Shown here: positions 21,688-32,640 of the stretch, in pieces | How the letters are laid out: each line of letters begins with the position of its first letter | Numbering within the stretch: the first letter of the stretch is position 1 | Assembly: GCA_009746045.1 (NCBI GenBank) | Contig: RPFO01000213.1 | Location: 6,182,654-6,246,653 of the forward strand | Direction of reading: 5' to 3' | DNA from: Mesostigma viride | Lineage: Eukaryota > Streptophyta > Mesostigmatophyceae > Mesostigmatales > Mesostigmataceae | DNA: 64,000 nucleotides | Position numbers and translations under genes: made by a program | Notes under the pieces: generated by a model | The model's database searches: none | The model's input: only the letters and a program-made list of their open reading frames with translations | What the model was told of the DNA's origin: nothing

Positions 21688-24600
21688 TTAAGAGGAAGGC
21701 AGAGAAAAGACGCTCCGCCAAATGCGCGGGGGGCAGGCGGCGATAGCCCGAACCAGGGCGTCAGGAAGGGTGAGGGCCAAGCTCCGGTGCAATCCCACAT
21801 AGTGGGCGACAGTTTTGCTGCTGCGCCAGCGACCCCGATGCTGAATATCAGCCATGCTGCGCTGCCGCAAAAAATCATAGGTAGCCCCCCCATGCCGCAG
21901 CCCGTGAATGGTAAACACCGTGTCGACCCCCAAAGCTTGCGTGGCCTGATGCCAAACCCGGCTGAACTGGGCATAATCGTAAGGGAACACCCGCTCCCAG
22001 GCCGCCTTGCCACGCATACAAGCCCGCAAGAGGGTCTCAGTCATGACATCCTCGATCACCACAGACTGCACCTCCCCCTTAGCCGTCTTAGCTGACATCA
22101 ACAACAAGGCGCCCCGCTGCGAACCCCGCAACCGAACATCAGGCTGCAAGCGCACATGGCCGACCAACAGGTTGAGCGCCTCCGATACCCGCAGGTATTG
22201 TTGGAAAATAACGATGACCATCATAGCCGCACGAGGCTGCCGCTGGAGCACCATAGTACAAGCAAGCGCAAACGCAGCCTCCCATGGAATGGGGGGGGGG
22301 CACGAGGGGGTGCCAACGTGCGCCAGCCAGCCAAAACACTTCGTGCCAAGGCCCAATCCCGCACCTCCCGGGGAAGTACAAATTCAGGCCCATAAGCGCA
22401 TTGACACACAACTGGCGGCTGTAACACCGTGAGTGCGCCCAAGCGACATACTCGCAATAGTATTCCTCTATCGTCAAGCCGCGCAACAAGCTGCCAACCC
22501 GACCCCGCCGGCTCGCCCACCATGCGAAAAAGGACCTGAGCCCCCGATGGTAAACCATCAAAGTAGCCGGCTTCACCTTGCCCTCAAGAAGGGTCAAGTA
22601 GCTAGCGCCAAGCCGAGGCCCGGGATTGGGATGAACACCCTCGCGAGTCAAATCGCGGACCCACCCGGCCACCGAGGCAGCCATGGAAAGCCCCCGCGAA
22701 GGCCCATCCGCAGGCTGAAGCTCACTTGGCGTCCAGACCCATTGTGAGCGGCTGCCGGTGACCAACGTAAGAGCGCACAACCGGCGGCATTGCTTGTTTA
22801 ACCGGTAAGAAGAGGAACGCCCTTTAGCCAAGCAGCCCAAAGCGGCAGTGGAGTCCACTAACCTCACCACCCGCTTACCCCATGTTCCGAGGTTCCGGGC
22901 CGAGCGCTCCACCCCCTTCACAGCGGCCCGCACTTCCTTCTCGTTGATGTGCATGGTCGAATCGCGCCAGCGACTCTTGATCCCTACGCGCCATCGCCCG
23001 TGGATGATGGCTTTTTCCGCGGCCTTGGTCAAGGGTCTAGGCCCGGCATACATGGCCTCACCTGGGGTGAGGAGGGTTGGGTAACCCCGCACCTCCCGGG
23101 CCCGAGCTAATTCCGTCACCTCAGCTGGGGCCATCTCAGCGTAGACAACCCCCTGCCCAAAACTAGACGCATCCGAGGCCACCACCACCGGAGCCAGGGC
23201 AGCCCCCCGGTCCACACGGAGCATGGGGGCCAACGCCATGGCACACTCGAGCTCATCGCGCACACCTTGCCACAAAGGTCGCGTTCGCTGGCCCCACCCC
23301 TTGAGGTTGATGAACTTAAAACTCTGCTGCCATATGGACAAGCAAGTGCGGCTGAGCATCTGCAGCCACACCCACCGGCCCACGACGGCCGCCAGCGCCT
23401 CAGCGGTAGCGCGTCCCCTCTCGAGGAGTACACGAGTGTGCGCAACCACAAGGGTGAGCTGCTTAGCTGTCGGCTCCAACACCCCATCCCGCCGGTGAAC
23501 AACACCCAGAGCTTCTAGCTCGTCCTCCCCCTCCGGGCTAGCCATGATCGTCTTGTCCTTGGAGGGCACAAGGTTGTTAGGCGCGTACCCGTCTTCAATA
23601 GCACTCGCGATTAAGCGATTCACCGCCTCGCACGTGCGCCCATTGCTGACCACCAGGTCATCAATAGTGATGGATACCATAGGGGCAGGGGGGTCCTCAA
23701 GGTCGATTTGCATCTCCCTCGTGCTCTCCTCCTTGTACTCGATGGCTAGGGCGGTTGGGTTACCCCATGCATTCCGAAGCACGGTCAGCTCCCCTACACT
23801 TGTGAGGCGGTTCACCTGCCGTCTAGGATCCAAAGCGCCCGTGGCATAGAGGACCATCTCATGGATGGCTTCCCCTAGCGCTACAGCGTGGGAGTGCCCC
23901 ATGGCCAGCACTTTCAGCACTGGCCACACCCTCCTCCGCCGCCCCGGCAGCCCGACATCGGTGGACCACACATCAGGTAGCCCTTGATAATCCCACCACC
24001 ACTCCGGCACTTGGATGGTATAGTAATACGAGACCAGATCGCTCTTGGCCGTGTAGCACCGACCCTTGATATAGACCTCCGAGTATATGCCCAGGTGGGG
24101 TAACACCGTCTTAGGGGGGTCCACCCACAGTGCGTTCCCCAACTTCTTATTCACAATGAGCCTTAACTCCCCCACTCCTTTGGCCACCCCAAAACATCCG
24201 TCTACCCACTTTGGCCGCGTCTCTCGGAACTCCACCATCCCCACGTCCGCTGCCCTCCCCATCAACTTGCCCCACTCCGCCATGGTGCACCCTCGGCTGG
24301 GGGCAGGTACATTCCAATACCTCGCACTGGCAGCCACCTCCGGCTTGATGCAGTTGGCCTCGCTGGCGTACACCTCTCGCCAACTAGGTCGTAGCGCCAG
24401 CAAATCCAGCAGCTTCGCCTTTCCTGCCACCTCGCGCTTCGGCAGACTCACCCGCTCCGCCACAAGTTGTTCATACTTATTACATTTCCCATAGATTAGA
24501 TCACTTCCTTCTGCGGGGCCTGTCGCAACGCCGGTTACGCGGCGACTGTACCACTCACAGTGCTTCTTGACCCTTTTCAGGGCCTCCGCCGTTCCTCTGG

Positions 24601-24940
24601 AGCACGCGCCTCCAGATTTAGGCGGAGGGTCTGCCCCCCCGTGCCATAGCCAATTCAACCACGTAATCACCTTGTGTTGTAGAGTGAAGGTCCGGCGGCG
24701 GCGAGTTGCACGCTGGCGTCTGCGTGCTGACCTCACTCTCCCCCACGTAGTGCTTAGAGGCATTGTAGGAAGAGGCAGTGGGAAGGGGGAGCGGTTTACC
24801 CTTTCGGTGTTTACTTGGTTTGCTGGGCCTTGCCCAGCTTCTCCATCATCGTGGCGCTTTGCAGGGCCATCTTCATGGCCGGGTTGCTCACCAAGGAGGC
24901 ATCTTCCTTGAGAGCAAGGAGGTGGCCAGCCACCTTCCAC
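21688..24940 (-). pseudogene. E2 pol: RT, RNase H, tyrosine recombinase, frameshifted
   Basis: Parallel to E1 pol over its conserved length. RT: AKSDLVSYYY, KVLAMGHSHAVALGEA, SITIDDLVVS (DD near 23657). RNase H: VVASDASSFGQGVVY, NEKEVRAA, RLVDSTAALG, PADGPSRG. Recombinase: LRVSEALNL, HGLRHGGATYDF, GRWRSS and AHYVGLHR with the Tyr nucleophile. Two breaks sit at the start of the recombinase domain: one near 22370 (after LNLYFPG), one in the G-run at about 22289-22300. The three frames together restore the order seen in E1. The 33 residues before the first conserved block overlap gag in another frame. Confidence 0.88.
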
Positions 24941-25868
24941 CCTCCTGACCCCTGGCTCTCCACTAGGAGCATGCTGCCACCACCCTCATGAGATACTCTA
25001 CCCCAGCCAACTCCCCGGCTGCCGGCCCCAACTCCTTGAAGAGTGTGTCCATGGCCAGGGCGATGTTCATGACCACCTTCCTGCTTTCCTGGTTCCTCCA
25101 CCCCCCTTGGCGAGTAGCCATGATCCAACTCTTTATCCCCCCTCCATTGTCGTTGGCATCCTCGAGCACCTCGGGGAGCACTCTCTCTTGCACCCTCCAA
25201 TTCACCACTTGTGCTCGAGTGGGCAGCGTCACCCCTTTGGTCTTTTTCGGCTTCCTGGAAGCCCCATCTGCCCCGGCCAGCGCATCCTTCAATTTCGTCA
25301 GGAAATCCTCTTCCTCGGACTCCTCCTCCTCCTCCTCTTCTTTGCCCGCCTGCCCCTGCTTGCCAATAATAGCCGCCAGCTCCAAGAGCTGCTCCCTCAC
25401 ATCCCCCGCGGCCTTTCCCTTGCTCGGGGCTGGGCTTCCGACTTTTTTCGTCCCCTTTTTCGCCCCTTTCGTGGGCCGGCGTGGTGGCTGCATCTCCTCT
25501 TCGTCCGAGTCCGCCAAGTCCCGGGCGCTTTGGAGGGCTGCCACTAGCGCTTCGTTTGGGTCCGCTGCTGCCAGAATTTCAGGCCCGTCCACGTGGTCGA
25601 CCAGCAGTCCAACGACGGACTCCAGCTGGGCCGCAGACCACCGGCTGACAGTAGTTACCCAGTCGGTCCCGAGGACCGCCTCAAAGGCAGCGCACACTTC
25701 AGGCAGGCCCGAGCAAGTGGAGAGCTCCTGATGGAGCCTTTTCTTCTGCGTCGGCCAGCCTAGTCGGCCCTTTCCCGTCTGTTTAGTAGCTGTCGGCACC
25801 TCGGGATTAGCTTTCGGTAATTGCTTCCCAGCACCTGTCGAACCTGGCTTCCGCCCGGGCTTCGGCAT
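24811..25868 (-). pseudogene. E2 gag-like protein, one frame break
   Basis: Starts MPKPGRKPGSTGAG and has a basic N-terminus, an acidic Glu run (EEEEEEESEEEDFL), then a conserved block shared with E1 (VLPEVLEDANDN, SRKVVMNIALAMDTLFKEL). At about 24965-24985 one base is missing relative to E1, giving a premature end; the remaining tail (GGWKVAGHLLALKEDASL to KLGKAQQTK) continues in the next frame to 24811. No zinc knuckle is visible. The role as structural protein is inferred from position. Confidence 0.7.
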
Positions 25869-25939
25869 CCCAGCCGCTTTGCAGAAAGGAATTCCGGGCG
25901 TCAGCTACGCTGCCCCTGACCCCTGTCGCCGCCTTCGTT

Positions 25940-26320
25940 AAAACAAAAGAGACCGCCATGAGCTAGGTGAGCAAGCTTTTATCGTGTTTCAAGGCCAACG
26001 GCTCTCTACCAACGGCCAGATCCGGCAACGGCCTCTAAACAGTTTTAGCCGTCAAGTTTTACTTCAGATATTGCTTGTTGCAAACCCGTCCGCAATCACA
26101 GATCTGCTAGGAGAACCTAGACGCAGAAATCCGTCGTCAAGGTACTCAGCACACCGTCAAGGTATGGGCCGCAACAATTAGGCCATATCATCCGTAATAC
26201 TCGTACACTAGAAGCCTAATCAACCTTATTACGATCACATCACCCAGCTCTATTTCACCTAGCATCAGCGGCTCCCCTTCCGTATCACTATAAAGAAACT
26301 ATGTTCAGAGAACCCCGATT
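25940..26320 (-). repeat. E2 repeat A1
   Basis: 381-bp partner of A2; outer 5' end of E2, ending ACCCCGATT directly against chromovirus gag sequence. Confidence 0.9.
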
Positions 26321-26537
26321 CATAGGTAGGTGGGGTAATTGAGGGACGACGGCGACCACCAGCAACAGGAGAAGGAGGTGAGGTACGCAGAATACCTTGA
26401 GGGGTGAGATGGTGTACCGTTTCCAAGGAGTCCCGTCGGTTACCACGAGTATTGTTATTGTTAGTGTTATTAGTATTATTATTATTATTATTATTATTGG
26501 TAGGTATAGGCGACATATCTCCACCCACTGGATCCAT
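26321..26537 (-). pseudogene. Chromovirus gag N-terminus, upstream of the E2 insertion
   Basis: Starts MDPVGGDMSPIPT, followed by Asn runs encoded by an ATT/TTA repeat on the plus strand (26455-26500), then basic residues. It reads directly into E2, where the natural frame is lost; the continuation is at 20933-20450. Confidence 0.7.
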
Positions 26538-26628
26538 CTTTAATTACGTAAAGGAATAGGAATCTAGAAGAAAGCAACAAAGGAAAAAGGAAAAACCTTG
26601 AAGGTATGCAGCAGGAACAAAATTAAAA

Positions 26629-27021
26629 TCAATCCTTTTTAACAACAGTAATGGATAGGGAACCAAACTCCAAAGTGAGAGGAGTATCTGAAGCAGATGC
26701 AGATGCAGCCCGTTTAGGGGGAGAAGAAGGAGGGGTAGCAAAGACTAGAGCTTCTACTGGAGGGCGACCATGAGGAATAGGGCGTACATGCAGGCCTAAA
26801 TCTGTTTGGCTATGATCTATAAGGAACTGCTGAGCTTCTTCAAAGGACATAAATTTCTTATACCTAATTACGTTATATACACGATTCTGAACGATCTTCC
26901 TAGCGTCGGACCAAGAAAGGAAAATGGAGGACCATTGAGGCGTAATCACTACGTAATATTTAGCTAGACTATTATCGCTAGAAGAATGGGAAGGAGCGGT
27001 AAAAGATCGCCGTTGGCTCAT
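26629..27021 (-). CDS. Viroplasmin / RNase H1 N-terminal-like protein of the chromovirus
   Basis: 130 residues. Residues about 20-68 (AKYYVVITPQWSSIFLSWSD, ARKIV, then KKFMSFEEAQQFL) fit the small domain shared by RNase H1 N-termini and caulimovirus-type viroplasmin: a YYVV strand, a SW turn and an F-x-S-x-EEA-x-x-FL helix. That fold binds RNA/DNA hybrids in RNase H1. The C-terminal 60 residues are Pro/Ser/Ala-rich. It lies between the 5' LTR and gag, about 90 bases from the gag start, so it is the first ORF of the element. Confidence 0.65.
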   Translation of the reverse strand: MSQRRSFTAPSHSSSDNSLAKYYVVITPQWSSIFLSWSDARKIVQNRVYNVIRYKKFMSFEEAQQFLIDHSQTDLGLHVRPIPHGRPPVEALVFATPPSSPPKRAASASASDTPLTLEFGSLSITVVKKD

Positions 27022-27548
27022 GGTAACGCACCTGGTAGGTCTTGAGCAGTCAAATGAGGAGAACGAGGAGAAGGCGACTTATCTCGGGTGTCTGAAACCG
27101 AACCAGATTGACGACGCACGTAGGGACGATGTTTCCAGCGCCAGGTGGTCGTAAGTATCCGGTTTCAAGAATTCTGCGTCCGGCGAAGGGTCGTCTAAAT
27201 ACAAAGCAGGCAAGATGCAGAAAAAGGGTAATCTACGAGACGCTAGCCGTCTCTCTATCGTCGAACCAAAACCAGCAACTGTCTACGGCAGTAAACCATC
27301 TTTCTAAGGAAACAAGACGAGGAACAGGAGCTATATACGAAAGGATTTTCCGCTTCGAGCAGGTCTAACGTCTAGGCAGGGCGTGTCCTGAATCAGGCAG
27401 CACTATCCTCCTAGCTTGACGGCGACCCGCCCATTACCTGTCAAGTAGGTGTCGTCTTCTTTTTCCCAGCCGCGGAAGGGTTGATTCAATGACGTATGTT
27501 GCAAAGGATCGTCGTCTCGCTCTCTATCTAAACTACCTCCGAGTCCAT
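27022..27548 (-). other. Chromovirus leader with candidate primer-binding site
   Basis: The untranslated leader between the 5' LTR and the first ORF. One base inside the LTR the minus strand reads TGGACTCGGAGGTAG (27533-27547), which begins with TGG as expected for pairing with a tRNA 3' CCA end; the tRNA was not identified. Confidence 0.45.
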
Positions 27549-28119
27549 TGTTACGCCGCAAGCCTCGGCCACCACCTCTACCTCTACCTGTCCTGATACT
27601 ACCTAAACTAGTGAGGCTGCTTCTATTTACACCCCTAGCGAAAGACGACCGAGACGAACCAGATCTCAATGCATTTACATATGTACTACTGTAATACGCC
27701 ATAGGCCATTTAATCAAACCCGTTTACTCCAGGAAAAGAGGAAGGAAACACAACTACACTGCCGTGACCCAAGCCTATATGTGTTAATTCATTTAACACA
27801 CGCCGAGTGACCACACAAGGAGTGGAACGTGCATAAATGGTCACCAACGGTCCAACAGGCTCGGGCCGACCTGGCCCTCGCCTGCAGAAACACAGAAACA
27901 CAAGCAGGTGCACAGGTGCACGCCTGTCCACTACATTCTACAAAAGGATAAGGACCACTAATATAGTACGCGGCGCGGCGCCCAAAGGCACCCACTATAC
28001 CACAGTACTGTTACGGGGACAATCATGTCCAAACTAGAACTGCACGTAACCTAGGAACAACCGAGGCCAAGGACCTAATTTACGTCCGTAACTACAACGA
28101 ATTGTTACGCGACGTAACA
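27549..28119 (-). repeat. Chromovirus 5' LTR
   Basis: 571 bp; same ends and, by eye, same sequence as 11962-12532. Followed by GTGGG, the target duplication. Confidence 0.95.
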
Positions 28120-28124
28120 GTGGG

Positions 28125-29374
28125 CACGGAGGACCCCACGTCGAGCTGGCTACCATGATCGCACGCGTGGCATTCAGGTCCGCACTCGCATCTGGCATGA
28201 AAAGTTGCAGGAAATTTGGCCAACCCCCCAACCATGGACTGCATGGTAGTGTGGTGCTGGCATGCGCACAAGTTCCGCATTTTCCACCGCCCCTTGACGC
28301 ATGCGGGCATATGCTTGCAAAAAGAAGTGTATCCCACATGAACTGTGCTCTTCTGATTCGTGCGAGGCATTGACATCCCCTCCTCCGTCTCCATAATCAC
28401 CTGATTTCCCCCCCTCACGCCCTCCTCTCCCTCCAGCCCCCCCCCCTCCCTAATGTCCAATTGTCCATCCGCCGCGGTGGCTTCAACTCCGGATGGCGGG
28501 AAATGAACACTTCGTAAATCTTCGACTTGGAGACAGTATAGTAGCGCGCACCCTCCGAAAACGCTAGTGTATGTTTGTAATCCTTTCTTGTCCATTCACA
28601 ATGAACATCCTTCATGTTCGGAGACGCCCGCGTCAAGTTATCATCCCTCCAGCACGCTTGTATCAGGGCAATGATTTCCGTCGGAAGCTCGTCTTTCCTC
28701 CTCCTCCTCTCTGGCGCACTCATCAAAAGGTCGTCCTCCCCTTCTTCCATTCCATCCCTGTGACCCCGAACAGTTGCGACAAAGCGCCTGTCAATCCCGA
28801 ACGCGCGCTCCACAATCCTGTCCGGGACGCCCTCCATTCCCTTCGTAACAAGTCCACACAAGGCCCACCTAAGCCCACGATCCTTCTCAGATGTTCCCAA
28901 GTCGGTAAAAGCCTTCTTGATGTTCTCCCGTAGAGATTCCCACCAACTTTCAGGAAGCCCGTCGTCACAGTTCTTCCTCTTCTTAATGCCGTTGCTCTCC
29001 GCCACCATGGCATTTAGTCTTGAAGCTGCGCAAGACAGAACCTCCGCGCTCATCTCTGGCGTCCTGTGGTTGTTTGCTTTCACGCGTTCCGCCATGATAG
29101 GAAAGATGTCATTGGCAATTTTGTACCCCTTGTTCTCGATGTACTTGTCGCTCCAGGGACCGCGAAGTGCAGGCTCCCGGTCGTCCTTGGACAAGGGACG
29201 CGAACCGTCGGAAACGGCCCCCCGCCCCGATTGCGCCATCAGACTTTGGTCAGACGGCAGCTGATTTTTTTCGCCTCTTAATCCCGCGGCACCGAAAGCC
29301 CTGAGGATGAGTAATGATAAATAATCACCATTAAAGACACGACGAAAACGATGGGCATCAAACAAGAACGACAA
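28125..29374 (-). pseudogene. Transposase-like gene, 5' half, split by the chromovirus
   Basis: The 28415-29374 frame (320 codons) has an N-terminal helical region (WSDKYIENKGYKIANDIF) and a conserved-looking block RRRRKDELPTEIIALIQACW, then DNLTRASPNMKDVH and YYTVSKSKIYEVFISRHPEL, a layout also seen in the animal relatives of this protein. The next part is in another frame (28125-28390): FCKHMPACVKGRWKMRNLCACQHH and ARCECGPECHACDHG, two Cys/His clusters likely to bind zinc. The change between frames near 28390-28480 falls in a G/C-run with an acceptor-like AAATCAG, so an intron or an indel is possible. The sequence stops at the target duplication 28120-28124 and resumes at 11961. Confidence 0.55.
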
Positions 29375-29385
29375 GCGTCATTAAT

Positions 29386-29931
29386 AACGCCGGCCGGCGC
29401 AACTAGATACATGTAAACCATACAAAAGTGATTTTATGAAACCGATACAGTTTGTCATTAATAACGACGGCCGGCGTAACTCGGGGGCAATTAAAAACCA
29501 TTAAGAAGCAACTCAGGATGCAGGCAGAAATCCTTCAGGTGTAAAAAAGATGTACAAACACAAGTTTGGTAATCGGGCCTGATTGCGCAACTGCAAGATA
29601 CCATTGGAAACGCCGGCCGGCGCAACTGGATGCATGTAAACCATACAAAAGTGATTTGCACAAAACCCCTACAGTTTGTCATGAATAACGACGGCCGGCG
29701 TAACTCGGTTGCATTTAAAAACCACAAAGAAGCAACTCAGGTAGTGAAGGCGGAAATCCCAGAGGTGATAAATTGTTTACCAACACAATGTTGATAAGCG
29801 TGCAAGCTTTTGCAAGTGCGCGCAAGATACCATTGGAAACGCCGGCCGGCGCAACTGGAACACCAAAACAAAAAACTTGATTTGCAAGAAACCGATTCAG
29901 TTCGTCATGGATAACGACGGCCGGCGCAACT
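29386..29931. repeat. Tandem ~226-bp repeat with six GCCGGC palindromic motifs
   Basis: The motif AACGACGGCCGGCGTAACT, or its AACGCCGGCCGGCGCAACT variant, occurs at 29386, 29463, 29609, 29687, 29838 and 29913. The alternating spacing of about 75-78 and 146-151 bases shows about 2.5 tandem copies of a 226-bp unit. It sits just upstream of the transposase gene, where subterminal transposase-binding repeats are expected. Confidence 0.75.
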
Positions 29932-30355
29932 TCATGGCACTCACCACTTTCACCAAATGCCATGTCGCCATTATATTGAGGAAAGCGAAGTATGCCCACT
30001 TGAAGCTGTGGTCTGCAGAACATTGACACAAAATATGCATGGTATTTCAAGCCATGAATGCAATGTGTCAGGCATCAATGTCTTTATTGTATCCAAATGT
30101 GGTTAGGACGGAGGTTTACATTGGTAGCTATTTTAAGACAATGGCGTATAACCAAACATTGCACACACTCAAGAGTGTACTTATGCTGAACTGGAAAGGA
30201 ACATTAAACAGCAATGAGGTAGATATTTTTCTTTTACATTTTAATTTTTTATATACTAGTTTATATAATATTATATTATATTATGTTATATAATATTATA
30301 TTATATTATGTTATATGAAATAACATTAAAATTAACATAAAATTGAAATTATATA
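29932..30355. other. AT-rich stretch
   Basis: No gene recognised. 30240-30320 is a run of TATATAATATTATATTA-type simple sequence next to the TTAA-flanked element; similar sequence follows that element at 32641-32680, so it probably was one AT-rich target block. Confidence 0.5.
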
Positions 30356-30359
30356 TTAA

Positions 30360-32636
30360 GGGGAGGGGACATGCCTAAAGGGCACTTTTCTGGAAACCAT
30401 ACCTATGCATGTGCAAAAAATCCAATGATGATTGGGGACCATAAATATGATTTAAAAAAATTTTCCAGCCACTTGGGGGGGCTACTAGCCCCCACCATAC
30501 ACCGGTAACGCGCTAAAAATAGAAAAAGACGCTATTTTAGTCACATTTTCCCTAGGACAATGGGCAAACATATTGGGACCAAATCATATATTCCCGCATA
30601 GTTCCCCCACTTTTGAGAAATTCTACCTAATTGGGACCAAGAAATAAGAATGTTTACTCACGTTGATGGATTTCCCGCAAAACAGGTACTTTTTTAATCC
30701 AAAAAAAAAAAATCAAATCATAAACACATCATATCATGCTCCACCATATATTCCCAAATATTACAGGTGGGGGGACATGCAGCCCCAAATTTTCAGGTCA
30801 TTCTGACGAGCGCAGCTCTAGTTGATGGATTTCCTAGGTAGCCACCTGTGACGAAGCTAAGGGAGTTTTTTTAGTGTATCTTACACCATAAACACCCCTT
30901 TATCCATCCAATCCATGCAAAAACTGGCCAAACCACATGCTGCCAACCTGTGCACATACGGTACCTCCTATGTTCAAGGTTTGACGCCATTCTGACAAGA
31001 ACTGCCCAAGTTACAACCATTCCAGGACGGCCACCCATTTAGACTCTACAAGGAAATTAGAGTAACCATTCAGCCACACTAGCACCTCCTTCTTCATCAA
31101 GGACACCTGCAAACTGACCAAAGCACACATAATTAACTCTTGCACGCTGACGGCAACGCATGCTCAACGTGGGGGGTCATTGTGACAAGAACTACTCAAG
31201 TTGATGGGTTTCCTATATGACCACCTGACAAGGCGCTAAGGACCACTCAGTAAGTTAGTAACCCCACAGTGCCACTTCATATGCCATCCAACATGCACCA
31301 AAACCATGCTGAGTATGTTTACAATGTACAAAGGGGTGGCCACGCACCTCATACGTCTTCATCATCCCTCCAGCATGGCCAGCCTTGTAAATATGTTCAT
31401 AGCCTTGACGATGGTAGCCCTAATATGCCTAAGCAGCATTTCCTATGTTTCTCCTAGGTAAGAGTGTAAGGTTGATGCCAACCAAGCTAATCAACTCAAC
31501 AACACCTCCTAAACTGTCGTCCCCGGCATGGATGACAAACTGGGACTATGGAGGGCAAGGAACCAAGTAGGAACATGGTATATATAGCTTGCATGCAGTC
31601 ATGCATGTCAACCATGGTTGGCTCAGCACATTGTAGTCTTGTCACATCATCATAACAAAGGAAAGCTCAAACAACCATTGGTGCCAGCTATCTACATGCA
31701 GTCACACAAATGCAATATCTCCAACATCATCATCACTAAAACACTTCCATCCCTGCACGATAAAATGCAAAGAAACCATTGGCGGCCCTTCAGCGCATGA
31801 GCGCTGTGATGCCGCTGCGAAGAGAGGGTGCGTCACTCTCACACAACAAGAAGCGTCCATACGCACAACATCCTTGCCGGAACACGTTTTATGAAATGCC
31901 TTATACATTCCTGAAGAGCTATAGGCTGCGACTGAAGCGGCCCTGATCACGACATCAACGAAAACAATCTAAAGCTGCCAGGTATTCGACAACACAACGG
32001 CAAGCGACGGCGAGATAGCTGGCGGAAACTGCCCAAAAAGAACGCAAAAAACCTCGAACGATGAGCTCATAGAAGAAAGCACTGATAGCAGATAACATTC
32101 GCGACAAATCTGTACCTCGCCCTCGTAAATCCCTCGCCCAGGCGCGCAACAACCGCCGTTCTTCCATGGACAGGTCAGACACGCACTGCGCAGGTCTGAA
32201 CAATTACTTACCGATAATGGCCGAAAATCTGGAAAAAAGCACCAGCGCGGTTTAGAATTCGATGCAAAGGGTATTAACGCCTGCTTCGCGGTCAAAACAA
32301 CCCTAAAAACCGCGATTTTACTGCCGCTATCATGAATTCTATTTTATTCCGCGCGACCAAAAAATTCAGATTACCCCCCATGCCGATGGCATAAAAAAAC
32401 AACAGCGATATTGTAAACCAGCTTATTTCCGCCACAACCTAACATCATAAACTCATCGTCTTTTAGATTCGAGTAAAATTTTTGCATTTCGCCTGCCCTA
32501 GTGTGGTAGTTTCGCCTGAACGCAGTCGCCATGGCCACTTCCGCAAGGGGTGCGCGCACCGTGCACGTGAAATTTATGACCTTCGGTTCCGGCGCGAATT
32601 TTTTGGCGCCAAAAAATTCGGGCATGTCCCGTCCCC
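30360..32636. mobile_element. TTAA-flanked DNA element with 16-bp inverted ends, no transposase
   Basis: Ends GGGGAGGGGACATGCC (30360-30375) and the reverse complement of GGGGACGGGACATGCC (32621-32636) are inverted with one mismatch, and both sides carry TTAA (30356-30359, 32637-32640). TTAA duplications are typical of piggyBac and Kolobok-type elements. No transposase is recognisable in the 2.28 kb, so it is a non-autonomous copy. Its internal block 30480-30840 is similar to 60350-60700, and its end (32515-32610) to 61995-62100. Confidence 0.65.
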
Positions 32637-32640
32637 TTAA

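Larger units (their letters stand above)
20934..26320 (-). mobile_element. YR retroelement E2 (DIRS/PAT/Kangaroo-like), structurally complete
   Basis: In element direction: A1 (26320-25940), gag, pol, B1 (21611-21480), A2 (21479-21099), a 33-bp linker, and B2 (21065-20934). The A copies are 381 bp each with one difference seen; the B copies are 132 bp each. This is the classical split-direct-repeat arrangement. It lies inside chromovirus gag: deleting exactly 20934-26320 joins the flanks in frame (codons for Thr-Tyr / Glu-Gln-Arg) with no target duplication. Gag and pol each carry frameshifts, so this copy is probably not autonomous now. Confidence 0.92.
11962..28119 (-). mobile_element. Ty3/gypsy chromovirus, LTR to LTR, interrupted by E2
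   Basis: Two 571-bp LTRs (11962-12532 and 27549-28119), identical by eye, begin TGTTACG and end CGTAACA. Both outer sides carry GTGGG (11957-11961 and 28120-28124), a 5-bp target duplication. In element direction (minus) the internal region reads: viroplasmin-like ORF, gag with zinc knuckle, protease, RT, RNase H, integrase, chromodomain, and an extra ORF region before the 3' LTR. Without E2 it is about 10.8 kb. Several frames are broken although the LTRs show no divergence. Confidence 0.93.

Noticed and set aside
26455-26500. ATT/TTA repeat as an independent microsatellite locus
   Set aside because: It encodes an Asn run within chromovirus gag and has third-base variation; treated as coding low complexity.
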